NCBI GenBank assembly: GCA_022702705.1
Contig: CM040424.1
Coordinates: 137,813,665 to 137,877,664, forward strand
DNA length: 64,000 nt
DNA from: Papilionanthe hookeriana x Papilionanthe teres
Lineage: Eukaryota > Streptophyta > Magnoliopsida > Asparagales > Orchidaceae
Direction: 5' to 3'
Below, piece after piece: positions 52,897-64,000 of the stretch (its first letter is position 1; each line of letters opens with the position of its first letter). A model generated the notes under the pieces. That model saw nothing but the letters and a program-made list of their open reading frames with translations. It made no database searches and was not told the origin of the DNA. Position numbers and translations under genes: made by a program.

Positions 52897-55270
52897 TGTT
52901 AACCTCATTTTTGATGAGGTCTTCTCTTCCCTCTTTAGTGCTTAGGATCTAGCCTTAGGCTTTTCCTTTGACTATCTTAGAGGACTAGAATTGGGACCCA
53001 CCCCTTAGAAATTTGAACCACTTCTTGCCTCTCTACGAACCCCAAAAACTTGATTGTAGACCCCTAATACCTAGAGGGTTGAAATCAAATGTGAAGGTTT
53101 AAAAGATGAAGTTCCCTATAGGACTCTGTGGCCTTAGGACCACCCTGGGTGGCTTGGTCTGGTGAGGGTTGACTTACACACTCACTACACTCACACTCTA
53201 CACTCTCACACACACAATCCAAATCCTAAAACCACACTCATACCCAACTTGACCCCTTGACTCATGTAGGTAATTCATATGGATGAACCTTAACCCCTAA
53301 GCCCCGGCTAAGAGGGTTAGGAACAACATAGTGAATGCCTCAAATGAGTCCTCTCATGGCTCATATAGGCTTAATATGACTTCATGGCTCAACCAAAGTG
53401 TTTCCATTTCACTCATATTTGATCAATCTTCTTTTTTCAAAATTTCAATTTTTGACCCGGGACCCTACACCCACCAAACCTACCAAATGCCCTCGAACTA
53501 CCCAAAATTTGCAAAATCACCTAAATTACCCAAAATTTCCCAAAACCATTCCTAAACATTTCCCTCCACTCAAATTGATCATCCATAGCCAAAAATACCA
53601 AAACATTCCAAAAGTACCCCCCAATACCCTCCAAATACCCAAAATACCCCTCTTGACCAAAAATCCAAAAAATTCAAAAAATTCCCAGAAAATTTCAGAA
53701 AATCCCAAATATTTCCAATTTCATTTTGTCCAACTACACCATGGTCTAATTTTTTCAATTTACCCCACTTTACTAAAACCCCAATTTAGCCCATTCTTAA
53801 CCCAAGTGAACCCAATGTCAAACCAAACCTACCCAATTGACCCCAATTTTGGTCTAATTCAATTCTAAACTTCAATTAAATATCCAAAATATTAATCTAA
53901 ACCAAATCCAAGTCCAATTTTATTGACATTTGGGTCCAATTTCACTTTTGAGTTTAAAGCCCAATTTGGACCCATGACCCAAACTTAGCCCAAACCAAAC
54001 CAATTCAACTCCAATTAACTCCAAATCTTTTCTAAACCTTCCCTAACATCCCCATAAACAAAATACTAACATAATTTGCCCAAAATTTGGACCCAAACCC
54101 CACTCAAATTCAACCCAAAACCAAAAAACCCAATTTTGACCTAAACCCAAACCTAACCCAAATGAGCCCAAGTCCCAAAACCAAAACCCAAACAAAGTTA
54201 AAACCTCTTTAAAACACTCCCATAAACATTTCCCAACATTAATTTTACATTAATTTCAACCCTATCCCAACATTGGTCCAAATTAGCCCAATTTAACCTA
54301 CATTTGCCCACTTACCAAATCAACCCAAATTCAACCCAATTCAAACCCAAACCACCTCAAATTCATTTTAAATCACTCATGACATATCCCTAAACCAAAC
54401 CCAACAATTATTTGGCCCAAACTTCTACAAAATTCCCATCCATGAATTCATTCTTAAACCTAAAGGCTCATCCCCTTAAGCCTTCCTAAAAGCCCATCCA
54501 AAACAATTTCAAAGGCCCAAAACCTATGTCAAAACCCTTATGACATCTTCATTGATCATCCATTTGATAAAATCACCCCCTAAGTTCTCTTTCATCATTT
54601 AAACAAACCAAATATGGCCTTATGAAAATTCTCCATCAAAATGTCCAAAAATTCAAAACCCTTTTTCATGTAATTGACTAAGATATTTCCCAAGCCAAAT
54701 GAAGCCATGAAGCCATGCATAAGTCACATGTAAGCCATGGAAGCCACTTTCCACATCATCAAACCATTTATGGTTAGAGAGGGAACCCCTTTCCAAACTC
54801 CTTCTTAAGCCTTTTTAACCCCTTTTATGTCACACTCTAACCCATGCTTAATAAAAATTCTTGGGATAGAGACTTCTCCACCTAAAGTCAGCTGACCCAA
54901 ATGATTCCCTAAGCCCAAAACCAGGCCTTGGTGGGTGCACCAAACCCAAAACCATGGCTTGGACCAAATCAAGCCAAAATGGCCTCTCCCCCATGCCATT
55001 TTAATCCAAGCTTTTTACACATGGCAAAGCCCAATTGTCTACACTAAACCCCAGCCCTGACCCACCTGAACCTGAGGGTGACCCATGCCTGCCGGCCAGC
55101 CACCTGGATCGCTGGAAAGCACCACATCCTAGAGCTCACATGTGAGCCAACATTGAAATTCCCCCTTGCTGAGTTACCCCAAGTCCAGTGGCCACCATGG
55201 CTGTTCTTCTCTTGCATAGAGCAGCTGATCCCAAGCCCTAACTCCCCCTGGGAGGCCCTTCACCCTCACC

Positions 55271-55278
55271 TATTTAAA
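55271..55278 (+). promoter_or_regulatory. TATA box of the solo LTR
   Basis: TATTTAAA in the context CACCTATTTAAACACCACCT, conserved with both other LTRs. If still active, it could start transcripts into the flanking sequence to the right. Confidence 0.6.
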
Positions 55279-57959
55279 CACCACCTCCTCTCGGCCATGG
55301 GAGGTGCTGAAACAAACCTTAAGGAAACTCTGCCAAAATCATTCCAGACCACACTCCACACATAGAGAACTTGATCCCCACTGAAATCCCCCCGCCATTT
55401 CCTCTCTGTGAGCTCAATTTCAGAGTTGAAATTCAAGACCAAAACCAGGACACTTCACCACAGTGAGCCAATCTCCAAATTGATTGGTCCTACACCTTCA
55501 CCAGACCAAGAGAAGAGGTTTCCCCCTAAAAGTCCCCTCTCTAGAATAGCCATTGCTTCCGACCTCCAAGCTTTGTGATCGGGCTTGGTCGAAATCATAC
55601 TTAGACAATTCACTGAGCCAAGGGACTTCATCTGGAGCTTGCTTGGACCCAATCGAACGTGACACAACTCTCAGATCGAAGCTTCACTTCTCTGAGCAAA
55701 GGTATGGACTCACTCTTCCTCCCGAGCTTCCAGATATTCTCAATTTAGTTTGGGTTAATTTCAATACATGTTTACCGTATGGATGTGTTCGTCTCTTCAA
55801 GACGAATCCATAGAGCATAAGAACTCGAAAATTCGTTGAGAATCGAGTGAGAAATTAGGGTTAAAAGGTTGACGGTCACGGGTTCACACCAGTCGTAGAC
55901 GATGACTGGGAACCGTTGGATCGCGCGTGTATCGAGTGGATGGCCAGGATCGCGCCGGACAGAGTAATGGGACATGAACCGCGGGCAGCTGGAGTGCTGA
56001 GTCGGATGGCGGCGCTGAATCAAAACACGTCGCGTGGCCTTTCGGAGACGCCGAGGTTGAGTCAGCGTCGTGTGGATAAGTAGGAAATTAGGATTTTTTT
56101 TTATTTAATTACCAGAACTTCAAAAATTCATAACTTTGTGTAGAAAAATCCTAAAAATAAAATAAAAATACCCTCTTAGTCAGTGAACATAGGAGAATAA
56201 TGTGGAAAAGAAATCAAGTAATTTCATTAAGTATTTTATTTTTAATGATTTATTTACTCTCTGCAATATTTCAATTCTCCATGCATATAGGAAATTCACC
56301 ATGGCATGAGACCATAGGGCTTTTGAAGCCTCTGAACTTGGGAACATTCCCTGAATTTTCCAAGGTCAGAGGCCATCCTTATGAGAAGTTATTGATTTTT
56401 CAAGTTCATGTTGCTGTTTTGAGTATTTTAATTCCAATAATTAGCATGTTGAGAAATAAATTCTAGGAAAATTTGAGGATGTTTCTTATGACTAGAGGGA
56501 CCTAGGAAAAATAATTATTGAGCTAATTCACTTTGAACAACCCTAATTGGCCTAAACACCCAAAATTGAACTTTAATTAATTAGGGTTAACCACTCATCA
56601 AATTAACTTAAAAACAATTCTCCACTGTCCTTTAGAGATAGGAGAACACCACATAAAAATTTGAGATCAATTGAACTTGGTTAACCCCACCAAATGGGTT
56701 GATTAAGCCTCTTAAGTGATAATGGGTAAAATTAAACTTTAAAAATTTATAACTCACAAAATACTTTTCAAAAATTCACAAAATTGGTTTTGGAGCCTCT
56801 TTGATATCAGTGGAACTTAGGAAAATTAAAATTATAATTTTCTAAAAAAGTTGATTTTTATCAATATTTTAATAATTTTAATAATTAAAAAATAATAAAA
56901 ATCACAAAAATATTAAAAATCACCAAAATGTCATATTTTGAATTCTAAACACTTAGGAACAAACCAAATATTTTTCTTAAGTCCCTAGGATAAGATATTG
57001 AATTTTGAAGGTTTAATGTAATTTTTTAATATTAAAAAATGTATTTTTCAACCTTTTCACTAAAATAATTCTAATAAATCAAAGAAAAATCAAAAAATTA
57101 TAAAAATTGGTTTTTGGTTTCTCTGATATTAGAAAGATTTTTGAAAAAAATAAAATTCATTTTTCAACCTTTATTTTATTTTTAAATTAATTATTACTCC
57201 AAAATTAAAAATAATTATAATAAATAAAATAAAATTCAAAAAATCACCAACATTTGTCCAAATGGTCCTCTGGTCATTAGGAGTGATCCATAATTTTCTT
57301 AAGGATATAAAATTTTCCTTGGTCATCTTATTGAATTTTCCTTGGAAATCCCTATTTTCTATAAAAAATAATTATATAAATAAATTAAATACAGAAAAAT
57401 CACATTTTCTCCTCTAATGTCTTAATTGACATGTGAGTGAAGCTACATAAAAATTTTAAATTCATTTATGCTCAATTTAGTGAGTTATGGAATTATTAAG
57501 CTTGAAGGGCAAAATGGTAATTAAAATTTTAACCCTTAATTAAAACTTTAGGCTTAATAAAATGAGAGAGTAAAATATTTGATCCTAATCTGATTTGGAT
57601 GATTGAAATTTAAATAATTAAAGGATAGAAACCCATCAATCATTTTTAAGATTAATTAGAGTAAACATTAACCAATTAATTAATTAAATTTGGAAGATTA
57701 ATAAAAATTGAAATTATTAAAATAGGGATATTATTAGGAAGACATTTATTCTTTAATTTAAGAATCCCTAAATTAATCACCTCAATAATATTTAATTCCT
57801 AATTAAAATGATAATCCAAACTCAAGATTTAAAATACTAAAAGACTTAATCATAAAATTAAATTAAGATTAAAACATTTAAATTAAATCCTTTCAAAATT
57901 TCAATTAAATTAATACTTTAACAATTAAATTAAATCATCTTTAAAACATAAAAAAATAA

Positions 57960-58180
57960 AATATTAAATTAAAATTAAAATAAAATTAAGTTAAAATTAA
58001 TATTAAATTAAATTAAATTAAATTAAATTGAATTAAATTAAATTAAAACATATTAAATTAGATTAAATTAAATCAAAAATTAAATTAAAATAAAAATAAA
58101 AACTAAATTAAAAATAAAATTAAATTAAAATTAAATTAAACCAAATTAAATTAAATTAAATTAAATTAAATAGAATTAAA
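57960..58180. repeat. (AAATT)n pentanucleotide microsatellite in the solo LTR
   Basis: Runs of AAATT/TTAAA units with short interruptions, matching the inverted runs at 19997-20410 in the 5' LTR of the giant element. Confidence 0.88.
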
Positions 58181-59220
58181 TATAACATCACTTAAGACAT
58201 AGAGAATTCAAAATGAAATCTAAAACAAATTGAACATTATTCCAAACTTAAATCCATTAATCAAAAAATTAAATCACAAATCACTAAAACATCATTTGCC
58301 CTTAAAAGCTCTTGTTATCATAACTCTTAGATGGAGCATTAGGTGAAGTGGTACTTCACTCATGGGATATTCAAACATCCTAGTTCACTGAGCAAAATAA
58401 CAAAACTTAATTAAACCTCGGATGATTACTCCACTTGATTAATTAAATCCATTTGGACTTAGAACAATCATAGCAATATTGAAAAGATGTTTAAGACTCA
58501 TCTTAAGCACTTCCTCAATATGATAGGATGTTTATAAGAACAATTGAACTTAATTGTTCTTCGATGAAGAAAATCGTCCTTAAACCAAAATACAAGAACT
58601 TAGACGTCATAGGAGATGACTAGCTATAGGACTAGGACTTTGATAGACAACCAAAACCTTTCCCTTAGCTTTAGCTAGGTACTTGTTGAAATATTTAAAT
58701 GACTTAACATGTGTTTTAAGTGCAGCTTGGGATGACGGGAAGACCCTCCAGGTACGCTTTTATTTTATTGCAAATGCACTTTACTTTTCTTGCATGATAA
58801 ACAACTATTGCATGAAAACCAAAACCTTTAGGATAGTCCCTAAACTGAAACCAAAATTAAATTAAAAATCATTACAAGATAAAATTCACCGCCACAACAT
58901 TTCAAAATATAAAACAACTCAAAATTTAATCACAAACAGAAAACAAAACTACAATTGCAACTAAATTAAAACGTCTCGTTGAATGTTCGGGAATACCTCG
59001 GATGATGTAACCCACGTGTTGCTAACGGGATTTCCCGCTGTCTAAATGAAAGTGTGGAACTCATTCAGTTGAGTTTAGCAAATTCATCTAGACTAAGTGA
59101 ATTCAATGAAAATAACGGTGTCGGGATGACGGAACCGTGGGATCTTAATATGTTCTGTTATAATCAACTTTAAGATTTGTTTTAATTAAAATATTAAAAA
59201 CACTTGAGTTTTTAAGATTT

Positions 59221-59451
59221 CTAAACCAAAACACTTCTGTCATCTCCTGATTTATGACTTCTAAAACTAAACCTCTGCAACAACAAGGAGCTCGGAGCAT
59301 GGTGGGCAGCACGGCCATCGTCATCAACAAAATTCAGGTCTACTTCAGCAAAACCTTTCCTAGTTTTAAACAACAAAGCTATAGGATTTCGAGGTAGTTT
59401 GCCTAGTGCAACATAAATCCTCAACTCTTCGTTAGGCATTTGCATGATCAT
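59221..59451 (-). other. Intact antisense frame in the solo LTR (76 codons)
   Basis: The minus-strand frame reads MIMQMPNEELRIYVALGKLP, RKGFAEVDLNFVDDDGRAAH and LLQRFSFRSHKSGDDRSVLV. It is antisense to LTR transcription and is conserved with 18791-19009, where one stop interrupts it. Many differences between the copies fall in the middle, while the two ends of the protein are nearly unchanged. I do not know its family. Confidence 0.4.
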
Positions 59452-60269
59452 GTCATGTAAATTAAGCCCTAACTGGTCTTAGGATTCCGAGGTAGTCGTT
59501 TGGTACGACATAAACCCTCACATCTTCTAGGCTGATTGTATGATTATGTCATACGAATATAAGTCCTAATTAACTAAAATTGGCAAGATTGAAATATCAG
59601 ATAATATTAGGATTCTCCCTAAATTGAAGCCAAACAAAAGGATAGTTTGGGAAGTGTCAAGATTCTTCTTGGATCCTCAGCTTCTCCTACTTCTCTTCCT
59701 TTGAACTCCTGAAATAAATTGTTCGAAATTTGATCCATTCCCTTTTGAATTTCCAAAATTCAATCCTTTGAGAACCTTAAACTTTGAAATTCTTGAGAGC
59801 AAAACCACTGATCATTATCGAGAGTTTTCTTAAATGATTCACTTCATTTAAGATGTAATTAACTATAGGGGCTTGCCCTTATAGGGAACTTTAAGAACCT
59901 GAGTAATACAAACCACTGCTTAATTCCTTTATATTAAGCTGGGGAACTTGTCGGCTTATAAAATTGGTTCGTAGACCAAACGGATGTCACAAATCTTCTA
60001 GTTTATTTAACCGAGCCCCATCATCAAGCAGTGTGTCTACTCTCCGGGATAGATATACAGTTTGTGGTGCGGTGCTCGTTTATATAAACTATTCGGGATG
60101 TGAGATCAGTTTGATTTCATATCTTAAAATTTTCAAATTTTGAAATTATTTTCAAAATCAAATACTACTTTTCAAATTATTTATTTAAATTAAATTAAAA
60201 ATTCGCCGACAATTTCTGTAGGCGACCTCTTTTCAAAAATACAACACTCAACCTAAAAATATGCCGACA

Positions 60270-60274
60270 AGTCT
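60270..60274. other. Target site duplication AGTCT, right
   Basis: The five bases after the solo LTR end (GCCGACA) are AGTCT, identical to 52892-52896. Confidence 0.85.
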
Positions 60275-61900
60275 GTTCATTTAAAAAGATTCAAGTGAAA
60301 CCGATTTTTGATTTGCCTTCTCCTCAAGCTTCTCCTCATTTTTTTTTCTTTTCACTTTTCTTTTTCTTTTCTTTTTTTTTCTTTTCTTTCGGGATCATTT
60401 TTAATCTCTTATTTTTCTCTTTTTTTATGTGAGGATTACTATATCTGGATAGCCTTTAATAATTTTCAATTTCATTATCCTCTTTCTAAAGTCTAAAACT
60501 CAAAACTTTCCTTCACTTTTTCATAGTGTAAGTATTAGTTTGAAAAAGGTTTCAATAAAGGATCAATTCTCATTAAGTATAAACCTAAGCATTTTAGCTT
60601 TTAAAATATTCAACTTCTTTCTACCGTAAATAACAAAATCATTTTCCCAATGATTCTTACAAAATATCTTAACTCTAGAACAGTTTCATCACATAGGATT
60701 TCAGCTAATTTATTTTTCTAACATTCCTAAAATCAAAATTATAGTAACCTAAAGATAACACCACATACCACAAGTCATTTTAAAAGTGATATTAAATTAA
60801 ATATGGGCTACTGAGGACAAATAAAGTTTAGTTTTAAAATTTTTTCTTCACCCACACTTGAATTTTTAAATATTTTGCAATTAATTTCATAAAATGTAAC
60901 AGGAAGAAAAAGTAATTGAATTTACTAGCTACTACAACATCCTATCAAATTCATATACATGCATAATCAGGATAGAATGACTGTAGGAGAAAGTAAATCT
61001 AGCCTAAAACATGCTTGCAATAATATTAAACTAAAAGAAATTATATTCACTTTAAAATATATTTTTATTCCTACCCCAAAACTTGATTTTTAACATATAG
61101 AGCATTTTTACAAATAATATAAGCAGGAAGAAAAATAGTTTAGAAATTCTATCAACCACAAATGTCTATCAAAAACATCTACAATGATTAATCAGGATAG
61201 AAATCATGTAGCAGAATGTAAATCTAAACTAAACATTCCATAATGAAAATGACTAAATAAAAGTCTAACTAGCATAATAAGTATCAGCATGAGAGTATGA
61301 AAATGTTCTTCAATTCTTATATAAAGTTGTAACAGACAAACAAACACATATGATAAATGAGGTCAATTCTTTCATTAACTCATAACATCTCACTAACTTA
61401 CTTCCAAATTATAATGGAATCACTACACTAATAAATTAGGTACATTATAATGATTTTATAGATTATAATCCCAAAGAAAAGATTATCCCTGATATATTGG
61501 CTCATGTGCACCAACCTCATGCATCATTTAATCCCTTTAATTAAGCACTTCTAACAGTTATAAAGATAGTGTAAGATCATCCTCATGTTACTCATCAAAT
61601 AGGTTTGAGACTCCTATCAAATGAAAACAGTTAGAGAAAGGAAGTAACAAAATTAAGATGGATCCATCACTGTTCAAATTCATGATATGTCTTGTAAAAC
61701 TCAAGTACGGGTAAGACTCGAGTCATAGCAAACTCGTCAATCCAACTACTACAAGAGAACATATAAGTCTATCCATAATAAGAAGTTAAAAACTCACCTC
61801 CCTTATGACACACAATGACCAAATAAAACCATTAACAATCCAAACATCTAGCAATCAAAAACCAAACTAATCAATCCACACTAAAGCAAACACAATAACA
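60275..61900. other. Presumed 3' region of Athila copy C
   Basis: AT-rich, with no credible gene. A T/C-rich tract lies at about 60338-60430. It sits downstream (minus strand) of the Athila motif at 61953-62000, so a post-pol ORF may once have been here, but I cannot read it. Confidence 0.4.
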
Positions 61901-61952
61901 TACTAACAATCATGACTCCCAAGCATACTAAACCAAAGTACACTGATAACTA

Positions 61953-62000
61953 TAGGTTGCATCCCATAAAGCGCTTGGTTTAACGTTGCCAGCCTGACAA
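61953..62000 (-). other. Conserved Athila post-integrase motif, copy C
   Basis: The minus strand reads GTCAGGCTGGCAACGTTAAA then CCAAGCGCTTTATGGGATGCAACC. It is the third and most diverged copy of the block seen at 27013-27059 and 30589-30634. Confidence 0.7.
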
Positions 62001-62457
62001 ATGATTCCTCATGGATCAAAATTCCAATTAAGTAATCATCGATCAATCGCCCAATCTTTTTCAGAACCAGGGAAAAATCCTTGTATTTTAATTTTTCATT
62101 CGGCTCTTTGTTTTCAGATTGATTCATATCATTGTTCCTCATACTTCGCTCTAGATCAAATATTATTCTATTGATTTTTTAAATTTTTATATTAATATCA
62201 TCCTTGAAATTTATAAGAAATGGATCTCTATAAGATACTTCAAGATCTCCCAAATTTTGTATCAAATTCTCTCTATATAATTCAGACTCTGGATCAAAAT
62301 CTTCTATGTTACTCTTCTATTTCAAGTTATCTTCCAATTCTTCCCCTTGGTAATGAGTAAATGATGAAGGTGGTCTTTCTATATCTATCTTATTTAAGGA
62401 AATATATTATTCTAATTCCTTAGGAATTTCATCCAATGGTCTTTCAACCTCCTTATT

Positions 62458-62742
62458 CTATTTTCTCAACTCAAAGTTATTTTGAAATATATCCTCAAAT
62501 TCTCTTCCAAGTCTTAGTTTAATAACTTTATCTAGTTCATCATTTAATTCAAGTTTTTCTTTTGTTTGAGTCGAATCTGAAGATATAAAGACTGGTGGTG
62601 TAGATGAATTCCCTAAATATGTAGGCTTTAAAATTTTATGGGGTACATCCATCTTAAGTTCATGAGACTTTTCAACAGATGGAATTAAAAGTTCACTATT
62701 TTTGGTAGTGTCCATCATTTCACACTTCTCCTGAACATACAT
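62458..62742 (-). pseudogene. Athila copy C, start of reverse transcriptase region
   Basis: The 94-residue open frame includes HKILKPTYLGNSSTPPVFIS, which matches the LKP...YLG...PVIIS stretch at the beginning of Athila RT. No RT catalytic motif follows. Only about 460 bp further along the minus strand the post-integrase motif appears, so nearly all of RT, RNase H and integrase are deleted. Confidence 0.65.
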
Positions 62743-62999
62743 ACAATATTATTTAGATAACGATTTTAACTCACCATGAAAATCCATTTCAATCTCATCT
62801 CTTACCTTACTTTCAAAACATTTTTAGAAATAATCTTTACTTTGATAATCAATTTCATCCATCCAAAAACAATCATCATTTTTTCTCTCATCTAGATATT
62901 TCATAGTTTTCAACACATCAAAACTGATTTCCTGGTCATTAATATTCATAATCAACTCTTCTTTTTGACTTTTATCATAGCTTGTCCAATAACAAGAAA

Positions 63000-63330
63000 A
63001 TGTCTCCCCAAAATAATTGGAATTTCTTTATCTTCCTTCATATATAATACAATAAAGTCCATAGAAAAATAAATTTATCTATTTTAATAAGAACATCTTC
63101 TATAACTCTTTTTGGATAAATGATAGATCGATCAACTTACTGAAGGGTTACAGTAGTTGGAGAAATATTGGCTAAGCCTAACCTTATAAATATAAATAAA
63201 GGCATCACATTAATGCTCGCTCCTAAATTACATAGAGCTTTTCAACATAATCTTTCCTCAATTGCACAAGGAATTGTAAAGATACAAGGATCTTTAAGTT
63301 TCTGAAGAAACCTTTTCTGAAGTATAGCGC
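63000..63330 (-). pseudogene. Athila copy C protease, active-site Asp changed to Asn
   Basis: The minus strand reads KALCNLGASINVMPLFIF, RLGLANISPTTVTLQ, a stop, VDRSIIYPKRVIEDVLIKID. In other Athila proteases the first motif is CDLGAS. Here codon 63227-63229 is AAT (Asn). The fold pattern is otherwise typical (ADRS.YP.GI.EDVLVKVD). Confidence 0.8.
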
Positions 63331-64000
63331 TGCACTCCTCACTTAGTGCAACTGTCTCGTAATCCCTAAATTTCATTTTTTTGTTTAATATCTCTTTCAT
63401 AAACTTTGCATAACTTGGTATCTGTTCTAAAGCTTCTACGAAAGGAATATTTATTGTTAACTTCTTAAGTACTTCTAAGAACTTTGAAAATTATTTATCC
63501 AACGTATGATGCCTAATTCTTTGAGGAAATGGAGTTGTGGTCTTTCAAAATTGATTTTAGTTGGAGATATTAATTTTTCTAGATCCTTTGAAACATGTTC
63601 TTCAGGTCATTTGATTCCTTTGTTTCTCTCACAACTTCTTTATCTTTTATAACCACATCCTTTATCTCTCTTCCACATCTTAGTTGGACAGCTTCTACTT
63701 GGTCATTATTTTTCTCTTTGGGTTTGATCTCAGTGTTGCTAGGAAGTGTTCCTTGGGGCAATTTATCCTAGTTGATTCTCTATGTTTCTAATTGCAGCAT
63801 TTTGACTTTGTAATTGGTTTTCCATTTACAATAACACTTCGTCTATAGACATATTCTTATCCTCAAATTGTTGATCATTAATATGTTCATGTAGATATGA
63901 AGGTCTATAGTTTATGTTCCCCCGATTATTCCAACTTCCATTAAGATTTGCATGATTATTTTTCCATTGTTGGTTTCCACCCCCAGTAGTATGATTCCAG
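63331..64000 (-). pseudogene. Athila copy C gag C-terminus and gag-protease linker (runs off the window)
   Basis: The minus strand reads QQWKNNHANLNGSWNNRGN, LHEHINDQQFEDKNMSIDEV, a stop, QLQSQNAAIRNIE, then PQGTLPSNTEIKPKEKNND and LRCGREIKDVV (frame 63761-63579). These are the Asn/Gln-rich end of Athila gag and the QGTLPSDTE / LRSGK-type linker. A block of the SKFLEVLKKLTINIPFVEAL type lies near 63430-63490. The rest of gag and the 5' LTR lie beyond 64000. Confidence 0.78.

Larger units (their letters stand above)
52897..60269 (+). mobile_element. Complete solo LTR of the Tat/Ogre-like family (7373 bp, inverted)
   Basis: Starts TGTTAACCTCATTTTTGATG (terminal hairpin 52903-52919), ends ATGCCGACA at 60269, and is flanked by AGTCT on both sides. 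It is a plus-strand homologue of 17970-25366 with the same features in order: TATA box 55271-55278, GC-rich block 55080-56060, pentanucleotide runs near 57960-58180, antisense coding-like segment near 59221-59451. No internal element sequence follows. It is more diverged than the two LTRs of the giant element are from each other, so it stems from an older insertion reduced by LTR-LTR recombination. Confidence 0.92.

Noticed and set aside
1..64000. CRISPR arrays, bacterial operons, rRNA or tRNA genes
   Set aside because: The window is plant nuclear repeat DNA. The tandem arrays lack spacers, and I found no rRNA or tRNA sequence beyond the tRNA-complementary primer sites.

Overview
The window is a nest of transposable elements from a plant nuclear genome, and I find no convincing host gene in it. 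The plant assignment rests on element families: a Tat/Ogre-type Ty3/Gypsy retrotransposon carrying a second (archaeal-type) RNase H, Athila-type Gypsy fragments, a Ty1/Copia element with a plant-type initiator-Met primer site, and two plant L1-like LINEs that encode DUF4283, a zinc knuckle, zf-RVT and RNase H. The AT-rich background and the size of the Gypsy element suggest a large, repeat-rich angiosperm genome. I cannot name the species.

Positions 1-25366 hold one very large Tat/Ogre-like element on the minus strand. Its 3' LTR runs off the left edge (1-4479). The internal region (4480-17969) contains, in minus-strand order, a primer site, an ORF1-like leader protein, gag, protease, a linker, reverse transcriptase, RNase H, a second RNase H, integrase, an unrecognised extra coding region, a 3' untranslated region with about 18 tandem copies of an 84-bp unit, and a polypurine tract. 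The complete 5' LTR (17970-25366) is about 7.4 kb. If the left LTR is equally long, the whole element is about 28 kb. All its genes are broken by frameshifts and stops. A second LTR of the same family lies inverted at 52897-60269. It is a complete solo LTR flanked by the 5-bp target duplication AGTCT.

Positions 25367-33300 and 50560-64000 consist largely of decayed minus-strand Athila-type Gypsy material: integrase ends, a conserved post-integrase motif (three copies), post-pol ORFs with a domain resembling the 'putative plant transposon protein' family, LTR-like segments (31740-33300 and 51095-52620), and a gag/protease/RT-start remnant at 62450-64000. The giant element and the solo LTR both appear to have landed in this older layer.

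Positions 35214-50183 hold a minus-strand Copia element. Its 3' LTR appears to be split by two head-to-tail L1-like LINEs (35264-41326 and 41327-about 46620), both on the minus strand and both ending in (TA)n tails. The inferred order is: Athila fragments oldest, then Copia, LINEs and the solo LTR, with the giant Tat/Ogre element probably among the later insertions because its two LTRs are still nearly identical over long stretches.

The items most worth following up are the giant LTR and its antisense duplicated ORF, the extra coding region after integrase, the tandem-repeat 3' UTR, the inverted copies of PPT-like and PBS-like sequence at the ends of the internal region, and features shared by the two LINEs (ATGATTAA ORF overlap, Asp to Asn change in RNase H).
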